Shown here: positions 7,101-15,597 of the stretch, one piece after another
Position numbering within the stretch: the stretch's first letter is position 1
Layout of the letters: the number at the start of each line of letters is the position of its first letter
Program-made: the position numbers and the translations under genes
The notes under the pieces: model-generated
Databases searched by the model: none
What the model was told of the DNA's origin: nothing
What the model saw: the letters and a program-made list of their open reading frames with translations, nothing else
From: Flagellimonas eckloniae
Lineage (GTDB): Bacteria; Bacteroidota; Bacteroidia; Flavobacteriales; Flavobacteriaceae
Assembly (NCBI RefSeq): GCF_001413955.1
Contig: NZ_LCTZ01000002.1
Span: 620,001-684,000 of the forward strand
DNA: 64,000 nucleotides
Reading direction: 5' to 3'

Positions 7101-9876
7101 ATCTGGTCAAGTATCTGGAGGCATGGGTGTTGGTGGGATTGTTGGTTATTCGGCCTATGAGGTCGAGATAAATGGAGGGGATGTTACCCATACAAAATCT
7201 AGCATAAGCATCAGCTATAGCTCAGCAGATGTTTCGGGAACAAGCCATACAGGAGGGCTTGTTGGCTATAACACGGGGAACATTACTAATAGCTATGGTA
7301 GCGGGAATGTGAATGGAGATACTACCGTAGGGGGTTTGATAGGTACAAATGAATTGGGGGACATTGAGAACACTTTTTCCATTTCTACTGTTGACGGAAC
7401 AACCGACGTAGGGGGTCTTATAGGAAAGGAATTGACTTCGATTGACCTTGGAGGATTTACTTTTTTGACTGGGGGGACAACAGATTCTTTCTGGAATACG
7501 GAATCTTCAATGCAGGGCACCAGTGCTGCTGGAAATGGAAAGACAACAGCAGAAATGCAACAACAGGCCACCTTTACCAATTGGGATTTTGGTACAATCT
7601 GGAAAATAGACGGGATAAACAATAACGGATATCCGTACCTGCAATGGCAGCAGTTTGATCCCGAGGTTACCACGCTTGCAGTTTCTGATCTAACAGCTAC
7701 TTCCGTTACCGTAAATGGTGCTATGGAGAATTTAGGGAATCCACAAGTTACGGAACACGGCTTACAGCTGGGAGAAGATGCCGGTTTTATAACTAAAGGA
7801 ACAATTGTGTTGGGTGCACCTTTGGACACAGGTAATTTTATAGCGGGTTTTAGCGAACTAGATCAAAATACCACCTATTATGTACGCGCTTTTGTAAAAG
7901 ACGCTTTTGATGTAATTCACTACGGCGATACCGTTGAATTTACCACATTGACAGATATAACAGCTCCTACGCCAAGTCTTCAGAACGTACCCGCTGTTGT
8001 GGATGGGCCTTTTACATTGGAACTGGTATTTGATGAGGAGGTAAGGGATTTATCTCCAAGCCCTATAACTGTAGCTCCAGATGCAAATGGTCTAAGTATG
8101 GCTACTTTGGGAGATTTGGTCACAGTCATTGAGGGCTTTTCCTATACCATAGAAGTGACCCCAACTATAGAGGGTGAACTTCGCTTTTCTAATGAAAATG
8201 TTGGTATGGCCAGAGATTTGGCGGGGAACAATAGTAATCCTTTAGAGGAGGTCACCGTCATATATGATATTTCTGCTCCAGAGTTGCAATCCATTACCTT
8301 AAGTTCCAATAATGCAGGCTCAGCAAGTTTTGCTAGAGCAGGGGATGAGGTTTATCTGGATTTTGAATCGGATGAACCCTTAATGGATGCCATAGGAAAC
8401 ATTCATAGTACGGTGGTTACATTTTTTAATGTTGAGACTAATTTGTGGAGGGGCATATTACCCATTACAGAAAGTGCGTTGGAAGGAAACGTTACGTTTG
8501 AATTGTTTGTGACCGATTTGTACGATAATGGTTTGTTTGTAGAGAATACCTTGGATGGCAGCGCAGTTACCGTTGATGTTACAGCGCCAACAGTAGTTTG
8601 CCAGCCTATGACCATTGCTTTGGATGACTCGGGGAATGCCACTATTTCGGAAGAAGACATTGATAACGGTTCGTTTGATGCCAACGCCATAGTAAGTAGG
8701 TCCATTGATGTTACAGCATTTACCTGCGAAGATTTAGGGGAAAACGAGGTAAACCTAACTGTGACCGATGTGGCCGGAAATTCCAGTAGTTGTTCTTCGG
8801 TGGTGACCGTTGTTGACAATGTACTGCCTGTAGTTTTGACCACGGATATGGCCATAGTACTTGATGCAAGTGCAACTGCCCAGATTACTGCAGAAGATAT
8901 CGACAATGGTTCTTCAGATAATTGTGGTATTTCAACATTGCAGTTGGATATAGACAGCTTTACCGCAGACGATCTTGGAGAAAATATAGTAACGTTAACT
9001 GCAATTGATAGTAGTGGGAACAGTATTTCAGGTACTGCAACCGTTACTGTTTCGGTTTTGGATGATGATGGTGATGGCGTACCAAACTTTGAGGATGATT
9101 GCCCAGATACACCCAATGGAACGGCTGTGGATGGAACAGGTTGTACAATTCCGGAGTTGGAAATTAACGATTTTGTGGTTGAGATGTTGATTGCTTCCTG
9201 CGCAGAAAGTGCGGACGGTGCATTAACAATTAGTGCCATCAATACGGATTTTGGATATGAGGTGAGTTTTGAAGGCCTGGACACTTTTGGTTTGAATGTT
9301 TCCGAAGGCTTTTCAACAATTATTGAAAATTTATCGGCAGGTTCCTATAATATTTGTTTTGCCATAGCAGGATTTCCACAAACGGAGGTGTGCACCACAG
9401 CGGTAATTACGGAACCTGAGCCACTTTTGGTAACAAACACGTTCAATACTGAATCTGGAGCTCTTGAGCTTAGTTTATCAGGAAGTAATGCATATACGAT
9501 AACCTTAAATGATGAAGATTTTGACGTAACTGGCAATAGTTTCTCCACAGTACTTTCAGATACTTTAACGAACCTCAGGGTAAGCACAGGTTTTGACTGC
9601 CAGGGAATTTATGAAGAAGAGCTAATAGTTTCGGAGGAAATGCTATATGGGCCAAACCCAACGGATGGTATTCTAAATATTTATATTCCCGGAACGGACA
9701 CCCAGGTTAGGATTGCAGTACATAATTTTTCAGGAAATATGGTTTTATTGTCTGACTATGAAGTGACCGAAAATAGAATGTTGGAATTGGATTTAGGGTT
9801 GCTCAGTGCTGGAACCTATATGATATCGATAGAAGGTGAAACAGTGCAAGAAGCCTTTAAAATAGTTCGTTTATAA
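4168..9876 (+). CDS. Giant secreted GLUG-repeat adhesin-like protein, T9SS cargo
   Basis: The 1902 residues begin with a signal peptide (cleavage after TTAQ). Three long repeat units follow (about residues 33-425, 428-822 and 825-1265). Each contains an acidic DDNNDGD...NDPNDLTSDG stretch, several GLUG motifs (VGGLVG, VGGLIG) and a fibronectin-like tail (TYYVRAYATNSAGTVYG). Next come Ig/HYR-like modules (about 1270-1630) with TAPTVVCQ and DNVLPVV signatures, a thrombospondin type 3 motif (DDDGDGVPNFEDDCPDTPNG, about 1631-1650) and a C-terminal type IX sorting domain (YGPNPTDGILNIY to the end). The protein should be exported by Sec and then by T9SS to the surface or medium, as a Ca-binding adhesin or matrix protein. 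No catalytic module was seen. Transcribed alone, convergent with rluF. Confidence 0.9.
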   Translation: MKSNPIKLYQKGIVLFLFALPVLTTAQTNASQPSGSGTSGDPYQISSLAHLSWLAQSIGAWSSYFEQTTDIDASETQYWDDSDDNNDGDLYNDPNDLTSDGNNEGFSPIGNNSTRFEGIYDGQGHIVDGLFIDRPVTDYVGFIGRSNYITIGSDSSSILDLGITNCNITGEDQVGALVGLSKHNIIGCYATGMVFGDQIVGGLLGESNQNIEKSYTMVAVSGSFMVGGLVGFSNESIENSYATGAVSGPFYVGGLIGNSFFGENDIFWDTDTSGQSTSGGDAVGKTTAEMQLEETFTNWDFSTIWKIDGLNNGGYPYLQWQQFDPEVTTAPVSDISQTTVTANGSLDNLGNPGATDHGFELSTTSDFSSGTTIFGPGAPSATGNYTQAFSGLSAGTTYYVRAYATNSAGTVYGTVESFTTHIVPTSYTAPSGSGTEADPYQISNLQELLWISQTPDSWDTYYEQTADIDATATQFLDDSDDNNDGDPYNDPNDLTSDGNNEGFSPIGNNSTRFEGIYDGQGHIVDGLFIDRPGTDRVGFIGRSNYITIGSDSSTILDLGITNCSITGEDEVGSLVGSSQHNIIRCYATGTVEGDRYVGGLIGQSHRSIENSFSRASVSCPDEVGGLVGQSTRDIENSFSTGVVSGSSFVGGLVGLQTNVSTDCFWDTQTSGQSSSHGSEVGKTTSEMQQQTTFTNWDFSTVWKIDGINNDGYPYLQWQQFDPGVTTAAVSDISQTTVTANGSLDNLGNPSATDHGFDIGLDANFDFKATYSLGAPSSTGNFSLAITNLQPNTENFIRSWVSSDSGTIYGETVSFTTHIVPTSYTTPSGTGTQADPYQISNLQELLWISQTPDSWDMYFAQTADIDATATQFLDDADDNNDGDLYNDPNDLTSDGNNEGFSPIGNNTIPFAGHYDGFGYALNNFYINRTTQDIVGLFGQIISFESTLANIQMLNVAITGADIVGGLVGFNAAQITNVHVSGQVSGGMGVGGIVGYSAYEVEINGGDVTHTKSSISISYSSADVSGTSHTGGLVGYNTGNITNSYGSGNVNGDTTVGGLIGTNELGDIENTFSISTVDGTTDVGGLIGKELTSIDLGGFTFLTGGTTDSFWNTESSMQGTSAAGNGKTTAEMQQQATFTNWDFGTIWKIDGINNNGYPYLQWQQFDPEVTTLAVSDLTATSVTVNGAMENLGNPQVTEHGLQLGEDAGFITKGTIVLGAPLDTGNFIAGFSELDQNTTYYVRAFVKDAFDVIHYGDTVEFTTLTDITAPTPSLQNVPAVVDGPFTLELVFDEEVRDLSPSPITVAPDANGLSMATLGDLVTVIEGFSYTIEVTPTIEGELRFSNENVGMARDLAGNNSNPLEEVTVIYDISAPELQSITLSSNNAGSASFARAGDEVYLDFESDEPLMDAIGNIHSTVVTFFNVETNLWRGILPITESALEGNVTFELFVTDLYDNGLFVENTLDGSAVTVDVTAPTVVCQPMTIALDDSGNATISEEDIDNGSFDANAIVSRSIDVTAFTCEDLGENEVNLTVTDVAGNSSSCSSVVTVVDNVLPVVLTTDMAIVLDASATAQITAEDIDNGSSDNCGISTLQLDIDSFTADDLGENIVTLTAIDSSGNSISGTATVTVSVLDDDGDGVPNFEDDCPDTPNGTAVDGTGCTIPELEINDFVVEMLIASCAESADGALTISAINTDFGYEVSFEGLDTFGLNVSEGFSTIIENLSAGSYNICFAIAGFPQTEVCTTAVITEPEPLLVTNTFNTESGALELSLSGSNAYTITLNDEDFDVTGNSFSTVLSDTLTNLRVSTGFDCQGIYEEELIVSEEMLYGPNPTDGILNIYIPGTDTQVRIAVHNFSGNMVLLSDYEVTENRMLELDLGLLSAGTYMISIEGETVQEAFKIVRL
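4264..5440 (+). repeat. Internal repeat unit 1 of the GLUG protein
   Basis: First of three tandem units. It starts at the PSGSGTSGDPYQIS segment and ends at the fibronectin-like tail before THIVPTSYT. Near-identical DNA to unit 2 is seen around 4400-4660 and again around 5160-5230. Confidence 0.8.
5449..6634 (+). repeat. Internal repeat unit 2 of the GLUG protein
   Basis: Begins at APSGSGTEADPYQIS. The stretch 5590-5850 is almost the same DNA as 4400-4660, and 6350-6420 repeats 5160-5230. The 5' part matches unit 3 (6640-6890) even more closely. Confidence 0.8.
6640..7950 (+). repeat. Internal repeat unit 3 of the GLUG protein
   Basis: Begins at TTPSGTGTQADPYQIS. The first 250 bp are near-identical to unit 2, then the GLUG segment diverges (GHYDGFGYALNNFYIN) and carries extra GLUG copies. 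The fibronectin-like tail is also more divergent than in units 1 and 2. Confidence 0.75.
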
Positions 9877-9883
9877 GGGAAGT

Positions 9884-10606
9884 CTAATCATGTGTTTTGG
9901 CAGAACTGGAAACCAGCCTATTGATTTCTTTTAATTCGGTTTCTGTTAGATGTCGCCATTTGCCTATTGGAACATCGAGGTTGACATTCATGATCCGTAC
10001 ACGTTTTAATTTCCGTACCCGATAATCCAGATGTTCGCACATTCTACGGATTTGACGGTTAAGACCTTGGGTTAAAACAATTCGAAATTGGTTTTGTCCC
10101 AGTTGCTCCACTTCACATTTTCGGGTCACGGTATCCAGGATTGGAATCCCATTTCGCATTCTCTTTAGAAAATTTGGGGTAATGGGTTTGTTTACGGTCA
10201 CCACATATTCCTTTTCATGGTGATTTCTGGCACGGAGTATCTTGTTTACAATATCGCCATCGTTGGTCATAAAAATTAGACCCTCGCTGGGCTTGTCTAA
10301 GCGCCCAATGGGAAAAATGCGCTTGGGGTAATTGATAAAATCAACGATATTGTCCTTTTCAACCCTGGTATCCGTGGTACAAACAATACCAATGGGTTTG
10401 TTAAAAGCTAAATAGACTGGTTTTTCCTTGGGTTCGGAGATGAGCTCGCCATCAACGCGAACCTCATCCAAAGAACTTATTTTGGTCCCCATCTCCGGTA
10501 CTTTTCCATTAATGGTCACACGGCCTTTATCAATAAGTTTATCGGCAGCACGTCTGGAGCAATAACCTACTTCGCTCAAATATTTATTGATTCGGGTTTC
10601 TTTCAT
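9884..10606 (-). CDS. rluF: 23S rRNA pseudouridine synthase, RluF type
   Basis: Residues 4-55 form an S4 RNA-binding domain (RINKYLSEVGYCSRRAADKL). The RsuA/RluB/E/F catalytic domain follows, with the active-site Asp in the motif GRLDKPSEGLIFMTNDGD (about residues 100-117) and the RQIRRMCEHLDY signature near 182. Length (240) and sequence fit RluF, which modifies U2604 of 23S rRNA in Escherichia coli; RluB or RsuA specificity cannot be excluded by reading. The gene is convergent with the GLUG gene (7 bp between stops) and appears monocistronic. Confidence 0.9.
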   Translation of the reverse strand: MKETRINKYLSEVGYCSRRAADKLIDKGRVTINGKVPEMGTKISSLDEVRVDGELISEPKEKPVYLAFNKPIGIVCTTDTRVEKDNIVDFINYPKRIFPIGRLDKPSEGLIFMTNDGDIVNKILRARNHHEKEYVVTVNKPITPNFLKRMRNGIPILDTVTRKCEVEQLGQNQFRIVLTQGLNRQIRRMCEHLDYRVRKLKRVRIMNVNLDVPIGKWRHLTETELKEINRLVSSSAKTHD

Positions 10607-10675
10607 AGGGTAAAAAGCATTGCTAATATCGCAATCTTAAAGAAACAAAAGGATGATTCTCTTCAGAATTCTTTG

Positions 10676-10683
10676 CAAAGTTA
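10676..10683 (-). promoter_or_regulatory. Possible -7 box for rluF
   Basis: The minus strand reads TAACTTTG, an exact match to the Bacteroidota -7 consensus TAnnTTTG, about 70 bp upstream of the rluF start codon. No clear -33 TTTG at the usual spacing was found. Confidence 0.35.
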
Positions 10684-10698
10684 TTTTGAAGACCATTT

Positions 10699-11586
10699 TT
10701 ATTTTAATTCCAATTCACAAATTTGAAAATTACCATTTCTATATCCGGTGATAATTAATTTATTGCCATTTGGAGCCCAATTGGGCAACGTGTCACCATC
10801 TTCATTTGTGGTAATTCTCACTTGATTTTTACCATCGGAATCCATCACATAAATTTCTGGCCTTGTACCCTCCATGGAAGTTACGTAGGCAATTTTTGAA
10901 CCATCACTGGACCAAGATGGGCAAAAATTATGTTTTGGCCAATGGGTCAATCGCTTTCCGGTCCCATTCGTAATAGTATAACTATATATTTCATCATCTT
11001 GATTATTTGTCTCCTTTCGCGAAAAATAAACAATCTTACTTCCATCTTTGGACCATTTTGGATAGTTGCTCCTTTTATTGGAATTTGTTAATTCGTTTAC
11101 CTTTCTTCCCTTACGGTCAAGTAAAATAATATTGGTGATATCTTCTGATTCTTTGAGACCTACGGCAATTAATTTCCCGTCTGGAGAAAAATTTCCAAAT
11201 AGAGGCTCTCCTTTCACAAAGTTTGTGATTTGTTTGGTCTTCAAATACCTTAAATTCAGCGTGTAGAGTTCATTTTCACCATTTCGGGTTGATTCAAACA
11301 ATACCTTTTTTCCACTCGGATGCCAAGTAGGTCTTCTATCATCGGCTTCATTAAAAGTTAATCTCCTAACGTTGTTTCCGTTGGAATCCATTAGATAAAT
11401 TTCCCAATTCCCATCTCTGTTGGATTCAAATACAATTTTCTCACCAGAAGGGGAATAGGACGCATATCGATCATCGAAGGAGTTATCTGTTAAGCACCTT
11501 TCATTTACCAATTTTGTTTGGGAGAATGTTTTGATTGGATTAACTAGAAAAACAAACAAAACTATTATAAGTACACATTTTACCAT
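10699..11586 (-). CDS. Secreted TolB-like PD40 beta-propeller protein
   Basis: The start at 11586 is preferred because it puts a signal peptide (MVKCVLIIVLFVFLVNPIKTFSQ) at the N-terminus; an in-frame start 20 codons upstream would bury it. The mature 270 residues consist of six PD40/TolB-type blades with the core [S/T]PDG/SG.K[I/L].F.S.R.GN.EIY: for example SYSPSGEKIVFESNRDGNWEIY, WHPSGKKVLFESTRNGENELY and WSSDGSKIAYVTSMEGTRPEIY. This looks like a complete six-bladed propeller without the TolB N-terminal domain. It is not near tol or pal genes, so a Tol function is not implied; it is probably a periplasmic binding scaffold. Monocistronic. Confidence 0.85.
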   Translation of the reverse strand: MVKCVLIIVLFVFLVNPIKTFSQTKLVNERCLTDNSFDDRYASYSPSGEKIVFESNRDGNWEIYLMDSNGNNVRRLTFNEADDRRPTWHPSGKKVLFESTRNGENELYTLNLRYLKTKQITNFVKGEPLFGNFSPDGKLIAVGLKESEDITNIILLDRKGRKVNELTNSNKRSNYPKWSKDGSKIVYFSRKETNNQDDEIYSYTITNGTGKRLTHWPKHNFCPSWSSDGSKIAYVTSMEGTRPEIYVMDSDGKNQVRITTNEDGDTLPNWAPNGNKLIITGYRNGNFQICELELK

Positions 11587-11773
11587 GAATCTGTTCTTAA
11601 TACCATTAAATATATCCTGTAGCTGTGTTGCTCTAAAAAAAATCATTTTTTTTATGATTTTTAAGGAATATAACTTAATTAAACCTAATCACTCATTATA
11701 TTATACCAAATTCTAATTTAGTAATTGAAAGCGATATTGAGTAAGGTATATTTGGACACGAGTTTCCACAATT

Positions 11774-12847
11774 ATGAAAAGATCTTTTTTAATTTTATGT
11801 ACTATACTCTGCTGGAAAACGAGTATTGCTCAAAAAGTCACTTATAACCCTGATTATATAAGCACTAATTTTCCTGGAAAAGTTACCAAGGTAGAGCAAA
11901 CAGGTACAGAAACAATTCTGCACTTTAGCATGAAAGCCCCTATTGGAAGTAGATTTTTGATAGCTGCCCGTACGTATATAGAGAATTCGGGGGAGGATAC
12001 TGAAAGGCTGTATATTAAAAAATCTGAAGGTGTTAACATATCCGAATGGTTCCAAATATCACATTCTGGTGAAGTCAGGTATAAATTATATTTCCCCGCT
12101 TTAGGGAGGGATGTTAAAAAAATAAACTATGGCGAATCCAACCCCAAAGGCAATTGGTTCATTTATAAACTTGATCTGATCAAAAATGGTAGGGGTTTCA
12201 TTAAAAACTCCAGTGAACCGATGTATGCGAATGGCGAAAGAGTGTTTTTTGGCAATAAACACATTGAAAATGACGACTATGCCTCTACTGGAGAGCGTAC
12301 CATGCTTCCAAAAGATTTACCAAAAGCTTTTTTTGGCAATTGGTATGATAAACATGGCACATTAATTTTAATCACCACACCAGATTATATAGTCTCAAAT
12401 TCAAGGGTTCAATACTATCAAAACATTAAACGGACAGGGAACATCAATTTCACCATAAAAACTAATAGGGGCAGTTTGGAAGTCTTGAATATAGAAGGAG
12501 ATATTATGACCATAAGGCAAGATAAATTAAGTACCTTAAAAAGAAAACCCAGTAATAATATTATTCTGGGGTTTATGAAAGGTGAATGGTTGCATTGGCA
12601 AAGAGTGAAGAGAATTACCATTACGGACGACTACTTTTATAATGATGATAGGGGGTCGATGGGCGTCTATGATGTTATAAAAAGCCGCATAGACCATGTT
12701 GCAATATCACATTCTGGAGATATAATCTGGTTTGTTCTATATAGAGAGGGAAACTATCAGCTCTATACGGCACGCAAAACAAACGGTAAATATATATTGA
12801 CTCCTAGAGGTTATCCAGGGGCTAGATACACAAAAATTAAAAATTAA
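11774..12847 (+). CDS. Secreted partner protein with kinase-like sensor domains
   Basis: A signal peptide (cleaved after TSIAQ) is followed by a beta-rich domain (residues 20-150), whose LYIKKSEGVNISEW segment suggests a jelly-roll, and then by two modules. Module A (about 183-255) contains FFGNWYDKHGTLILI..DYIV..YY. Module B (about 264-350) contains GEWLHWQRVKRITITDDYFY..LYREGNYQLY. Both modules recur in the same order in the periplasmic part of the histidine kinase encoded 16 bp downstream. The gene is the first of a three-gene signalling operon. It may bind the same ligand as the kinase or modulate it; this is inference from shared domains and gene order. I know no family name. Confidence 0.75.
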   Translation: MKRSFLILCTILCWKTSIAQKVTYNPDYISTNFPGKVTKVEQTGTETILHFSMKAPIGSRFLIAARTYIENSGEDTERLYIKKSEGVNISEWFQISHSGEVRYKLYFPALGRDVKKINYGESNPKGNWFIYKLDLIKNGRGFIKNSSEPMYANGERVFFGNKHIENDDYASTGERTMLPKDLPKAFFGNWYDKHGTLILITTPDYIVSNSRVQYYQNIKRTGNINFTIKTNRGSLEVLNIEGDIMTIRQDKLSTLKRKPSNNIILGFMKGEWLHWQRVKRITITDDYFYNDDRGSMGVYDVIKSRIDHVAISHSGDIIWFVLYREGNYQLYTARKTNGKYILTPRGYPGARYTKIKN

Positions 12848-12863
12848 TCCTAGATTATTTTAT

Positions 12864-14213
12864 TTGAAACTGAAAAAGACATTCCTAATATTGGTATTGC
12901 TGGTTCCAATACTATCATCCGGACAGGGAGTGAGTATACTACCATCCGAGCTTGATGAATCAATTTTAGGAAGTTGGGTAGATGCTCAAAAGGAAGTTGT
13001 ACTAATCATAGCAAGAGACTATATCGTTGTCAAAAATGAGCTGTTCTATTACAATGATATTGTAAAAGAAAAAGAAGTTTTAAATGTTATAGGAGTAAAT
13101 AATGACAACATAAAATATTTTAGTCTTTCAATAATTGATACAGCCAAAATTAATTTGGATGAGGGCTATGCGATAAGTGGGCTAACTAAAGTAAAGGCCA
13201 ACGGTCTTAAAAAAATACCTGAAATACTTCAGGGAAATTGGTATGGCTCTGAGGACAGAATAAGTGTATTGGATGATTCAGTGGTTTATTTGGGCGAACC
13301 TTACAGGTTGGTTTATGGTATTTCAGCCAATGGAATAAACTATTCCCTTATTTTATATAAGGAAGGAGAATACTATTATTCACATAACTTTATTAATGAC
13401 GAGGGTCATTTTTTGAGTATGGGTTTTTTAATGATTGACGCCTTAAAGAAAGAATCCTTTTTTAAGAAACACAGTACCAGTCTTATTTCTCTTGGTATAG
13501 TCCTCTTCCTTATAGTAAGTTATTTTCTTTTTAGGTGGAAAATGGCAATTACTGCAAAGAAGGAAGCTGCTAAGCGAAAATTTATGGAAATGCAGCTTAA
13601 AAGTATCCGTTCCCAAATGAACCCTCATTTTTTGTTCAATGCGTTAAGCGCAATTCAAAACCTTATAAACAGAGGGGATAGTGATAAGGCAAATCATTAT
13701 TTGACTGAGTTTTCCCAACTAATGCGTTTAACATTGGATAAATCGGAAAAAGGTCTTGTTCTTTTGCATGAAGAAATTGATTCTATCAGGAAGTATTTGG
13801 AGCTGGAAAAATTACGCCTATCCTTTGACTACGAAATCGAAATATCCCCAGATTTGGATATACATCAAATTGAAATTCCAGCAATGTTGATCCAACCCTT
13901 TGTGGAAAATGCCATTATTCATGGTCTTAAGGAAAAAGAAGGCGATAAAAAACTGAGTGTTGAATTCAAAATTGTGGACGAAAAATTAACTTGTCTCATT
14001 AGGGACAATGGAGTAGGCATTGATACTTCGCAACCCAAAACCAATATGGGCGTAAAAAGAAAGAAGTATGGATTAAAACTAGCCCAAGACCGAATTGATT
14101 TAATCAATGAGAGCTATAAAACCGATGCAAAAATCAATATAACCAACATCTCTAGGCAAAATAAAGAAGATACAGGAACTCTTGTTGAAATTTTAATGCC
14201 CTTACGGTATTGA
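12864..14213 (+). CDS. LytS-type sensor histidine kinase
   Basis: The start codon is TTG. A signal-peptide-like N-terminus (residues 1-21) is followed by two periplasmic modules (about 29-100 and 112-195) resembling those of the preceding gene. One transmembrane segment (about 203-222) and a short coiled coil come next, then a His_kinase (PF06580-type) domain with QMNPHFLFNALS (phospho-acceptor His255) and an HATPase_c domain with the N-box IQPFVENAIIHGLKE and G-box DNGVGID. It should autophosphorylate in response to a periplasmic signal and pass phosphate to the LytTR regulator encoded 15 bp downstream. The periplasmic sensor fused to this kinase class is unusual; 7TM or TPR sensors are commoner. 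Confidence 0.9.
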   Translation: MKLKKTFLILVLLVPILSSGQGVSILPSELDESILGSWVDAQKEVVLIIARDYIVVKNELFYYNDIVKEKEVLNVIGVNNDNIKYFSLSIIDTAKINLDEGYAISGLTKVKANGLKKIPEILQGNWYGSEDRISVLDDSVVYLGEPYRLVYGISANGINYSLILYKEGEYYYSHNFINDEGHFLSMGFLMIDALKKESFFKKHSTSLISLGIVLFLIVSYFLFRWKMAITAKKEAAKRKFMEMQLKSIRSQMNPHFLFNALSAIQNLINRGDSDKANHYLTEFSQLMRLTLDKSEKGLVLLHEEIDSIRKYLELEKLRLSFDYEIEISPDLDIHQIEIPAMLIQPFVENAIIHGLKEKEGDKKLSVEFKIVDEKLTCLIRDNGVGIDTSQPKTNMGVKRKKYGLKLAQDRIDLINESYKTDAKINITNISRQNKEDTGTLVEILMPLRY

Positions 14214-14228
14214 TGGACCAATTTTAGT

Positions 14229-14993
14229 TTGAAAAGAAAAATGACAATTAGAAGCATTTTAGTGGACGATGAAGAGCATAATTTAGAAAACCTAAATAGG
14301 TTATTGGAAAAAAACTGTTCATGTGTGGAAGTTATCGGAGTGGCCACTTCGGCCCAACAGGCAATAAAACTTATAGCAAAACAACAACCGGATTTGGTTT
14401 TTCTGGACATTGAAATACCTAAAATGAATGGTTTTGAAATGTTGGAATCCCTGGAAGAGGTAAATTTTGAAGTCATTTTTGTAACCGCATACAATCAGTA
14501 TGTACTACAAGCTATAAAGTCTTGTGCTTTGGATTATTTAATGAAGCCTGTGGCAATAGCGGAGCTACAGGAAGCAGTATCTAGGGTGTCCCAAGTAGTT
14601 TCAGAAAAAAAGGAAAACCAAAAATTAAAAGTTTTGGTACAAAATCTGAAAAATTTAAATCAACCTAAAAAAATAGCCCTTCCAACCGCAGAGGAACTTT
14701 TTTTTGTTTCTATAGTGGATATTATTAGATGTAAAAGTGAAAACAATTACACCATGTTTTATCTTACCAACGGTAGTTCTGTTTTAGTGTCCCGAACATT
14801 AAAGGAGTGGGACGATTTACTTTCCCCGTATCAATTTATTAGAACACACCAATCCCATTTAATCAATAGTATTCATGTTAAGTCATTTGTTAAAAAAGAT
14901 GGTGGTTATATCTTAATGAAAGATGGTAGCACGATAAGTGTTTCTAAACTTAAAAAAGAACAGACCTTGAATATGCTCTCCTCCATAAAATAA
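14229..14993 (+). CDS. LytTR-family response regulator
   Basis: The receiver domain (about residues 7-122) has the acidic pair VDDEE, phospho-acceptor Asp60 in PDLVFLDIEIPKMNGFE and the conserved Lys in YLMKPV. It is followed by a LytTR DNA-binding domain (about 148-252) with FVSIVDIIRCKSENNYT and FIRTHQSHLIN. The ORF starts at TTG 14229; ATG 14241 gives MTIRSILVDDEE and is an equally good start. It is the cognate partner of the kinase encoded just upstream. LytTR regulators of this type usually act on one or a few nearby promoters, so the outer-membrane protein gene at 15598 is a candidate target, not shown by sequence. Confidence 0.9.
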   Translation: MKRKMTIRSILVDDEEHNLENLNRLLEKNCSCVEVIGVATSAQQAIKLIAKQQPDLVFLDIEIPKMNGFEMLESLEEVNFEVIFVTAYNQYVLQAIKSCALDYLMKPVAIAELQEAVSRVSQVVSEKKENQKLKVLVQNLKNLNQPKKIALPTAEELFFVSIVDIIRCKSENNYTMFYLTNGSSVLVSRTLKEWDDLLSPYQFIRTHQSHLINSIHVKSFVKKDGGYILMKDGSTISVSKLKKEQTLNMLSSIK

Positions 14994-15248
14994 TTCTAGA
15001 CCAAATAGGCGGAATACTAAATAAATGTAGTTCAAGACTAATACGTGTTCTTAAATGTAATTGACATCCAATATATTTAGTACTCAGTTATTTCATCAAT
15101 CAATAATCTAGTAACACAAAGATTCTTTTTTGCAAAATCGAGGCCTACTCACTAAATTCTTGCACTCTGTTGGGATAAAAGCTTTGTATACAATACGTGT
15201 AGGTTGAATTTGAATAGAATGCAGTAGTTAAACAAAAAATCTTACATC

Positions 15249-15401
15249 ATGGAAAAAACAACAATCGCAAAAACTATTTCCCTTAAAAAACAATTGGTAA
15301 AGGATATTGAAACACTATCGGAAAAAGAGAACAGAACATTTAGTAACATGGCAGAAACACTTATGCTCATGGGCTTAAAAAATTCAAAGCTTCAAATATA
15401 A
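15249..15401 (+). CDS. Small ribbon-helix-helix-like protein (50 aa)
   Basis: A 50-residue reading frame starts MEKTTIAKTISLKKQLVKDI and ends in KLQI. The pattern is a short beta strand (TIAKTISL), helix 1 (KKQLVKDIETLSEKEN), a turn with RTFSN and helix 2 (MAETLMLMGLKN). This matches the MetJ/Arc/CopG ribbon-helix-helix fold, where the N-terminal strand enters the DNA major groove. It has no toxin gene next to it. It could be a DNA-binding regulator of itself or of the outer-membrane protein gene that starts 200 bp downstream. The fold call is by pattern only. Confidence 0.6.
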   Translation: MEKTTIAKTISLKKQLVKDIETLSEKENRTFSNMAETLMLMGLKNSKLQI

Positions 15402-15597
15402 ATGTTTAATGTGTTGGGTTTGGGATTGAATTGAGCACAAAACCAAGATCATTGTACAAATCACCCCAAAATGAATTCTAATCGAATAAGATAGATTGCT
15501 AAGTAAATCGTATTGATAGCTAATTGCTGACTTACTAAGTTCATCTCAAATATTAGGTTTGTCCGGCATAAATTAACCAAAAGACGAACCATCAATC

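Noticed and set aside
8403..9284. Long minus-strand frame (293 codons) inside the GLUG gene
   Set aside because: It lies wholly antisense to a clearly coding, domain-rich frame; its Ser/Thr/Val-rich product is the expected shadow of the plus-strand codons. The same applies to 5173-5733 and 7293-7829.
15226..15237. TTAAACAAAA-like half-site upstream of the small RHH gene
   Set aside because: Only one arm is present; no TGTTTAA partner lies at the 16-bp spacing, so it is not counted as a third operator.
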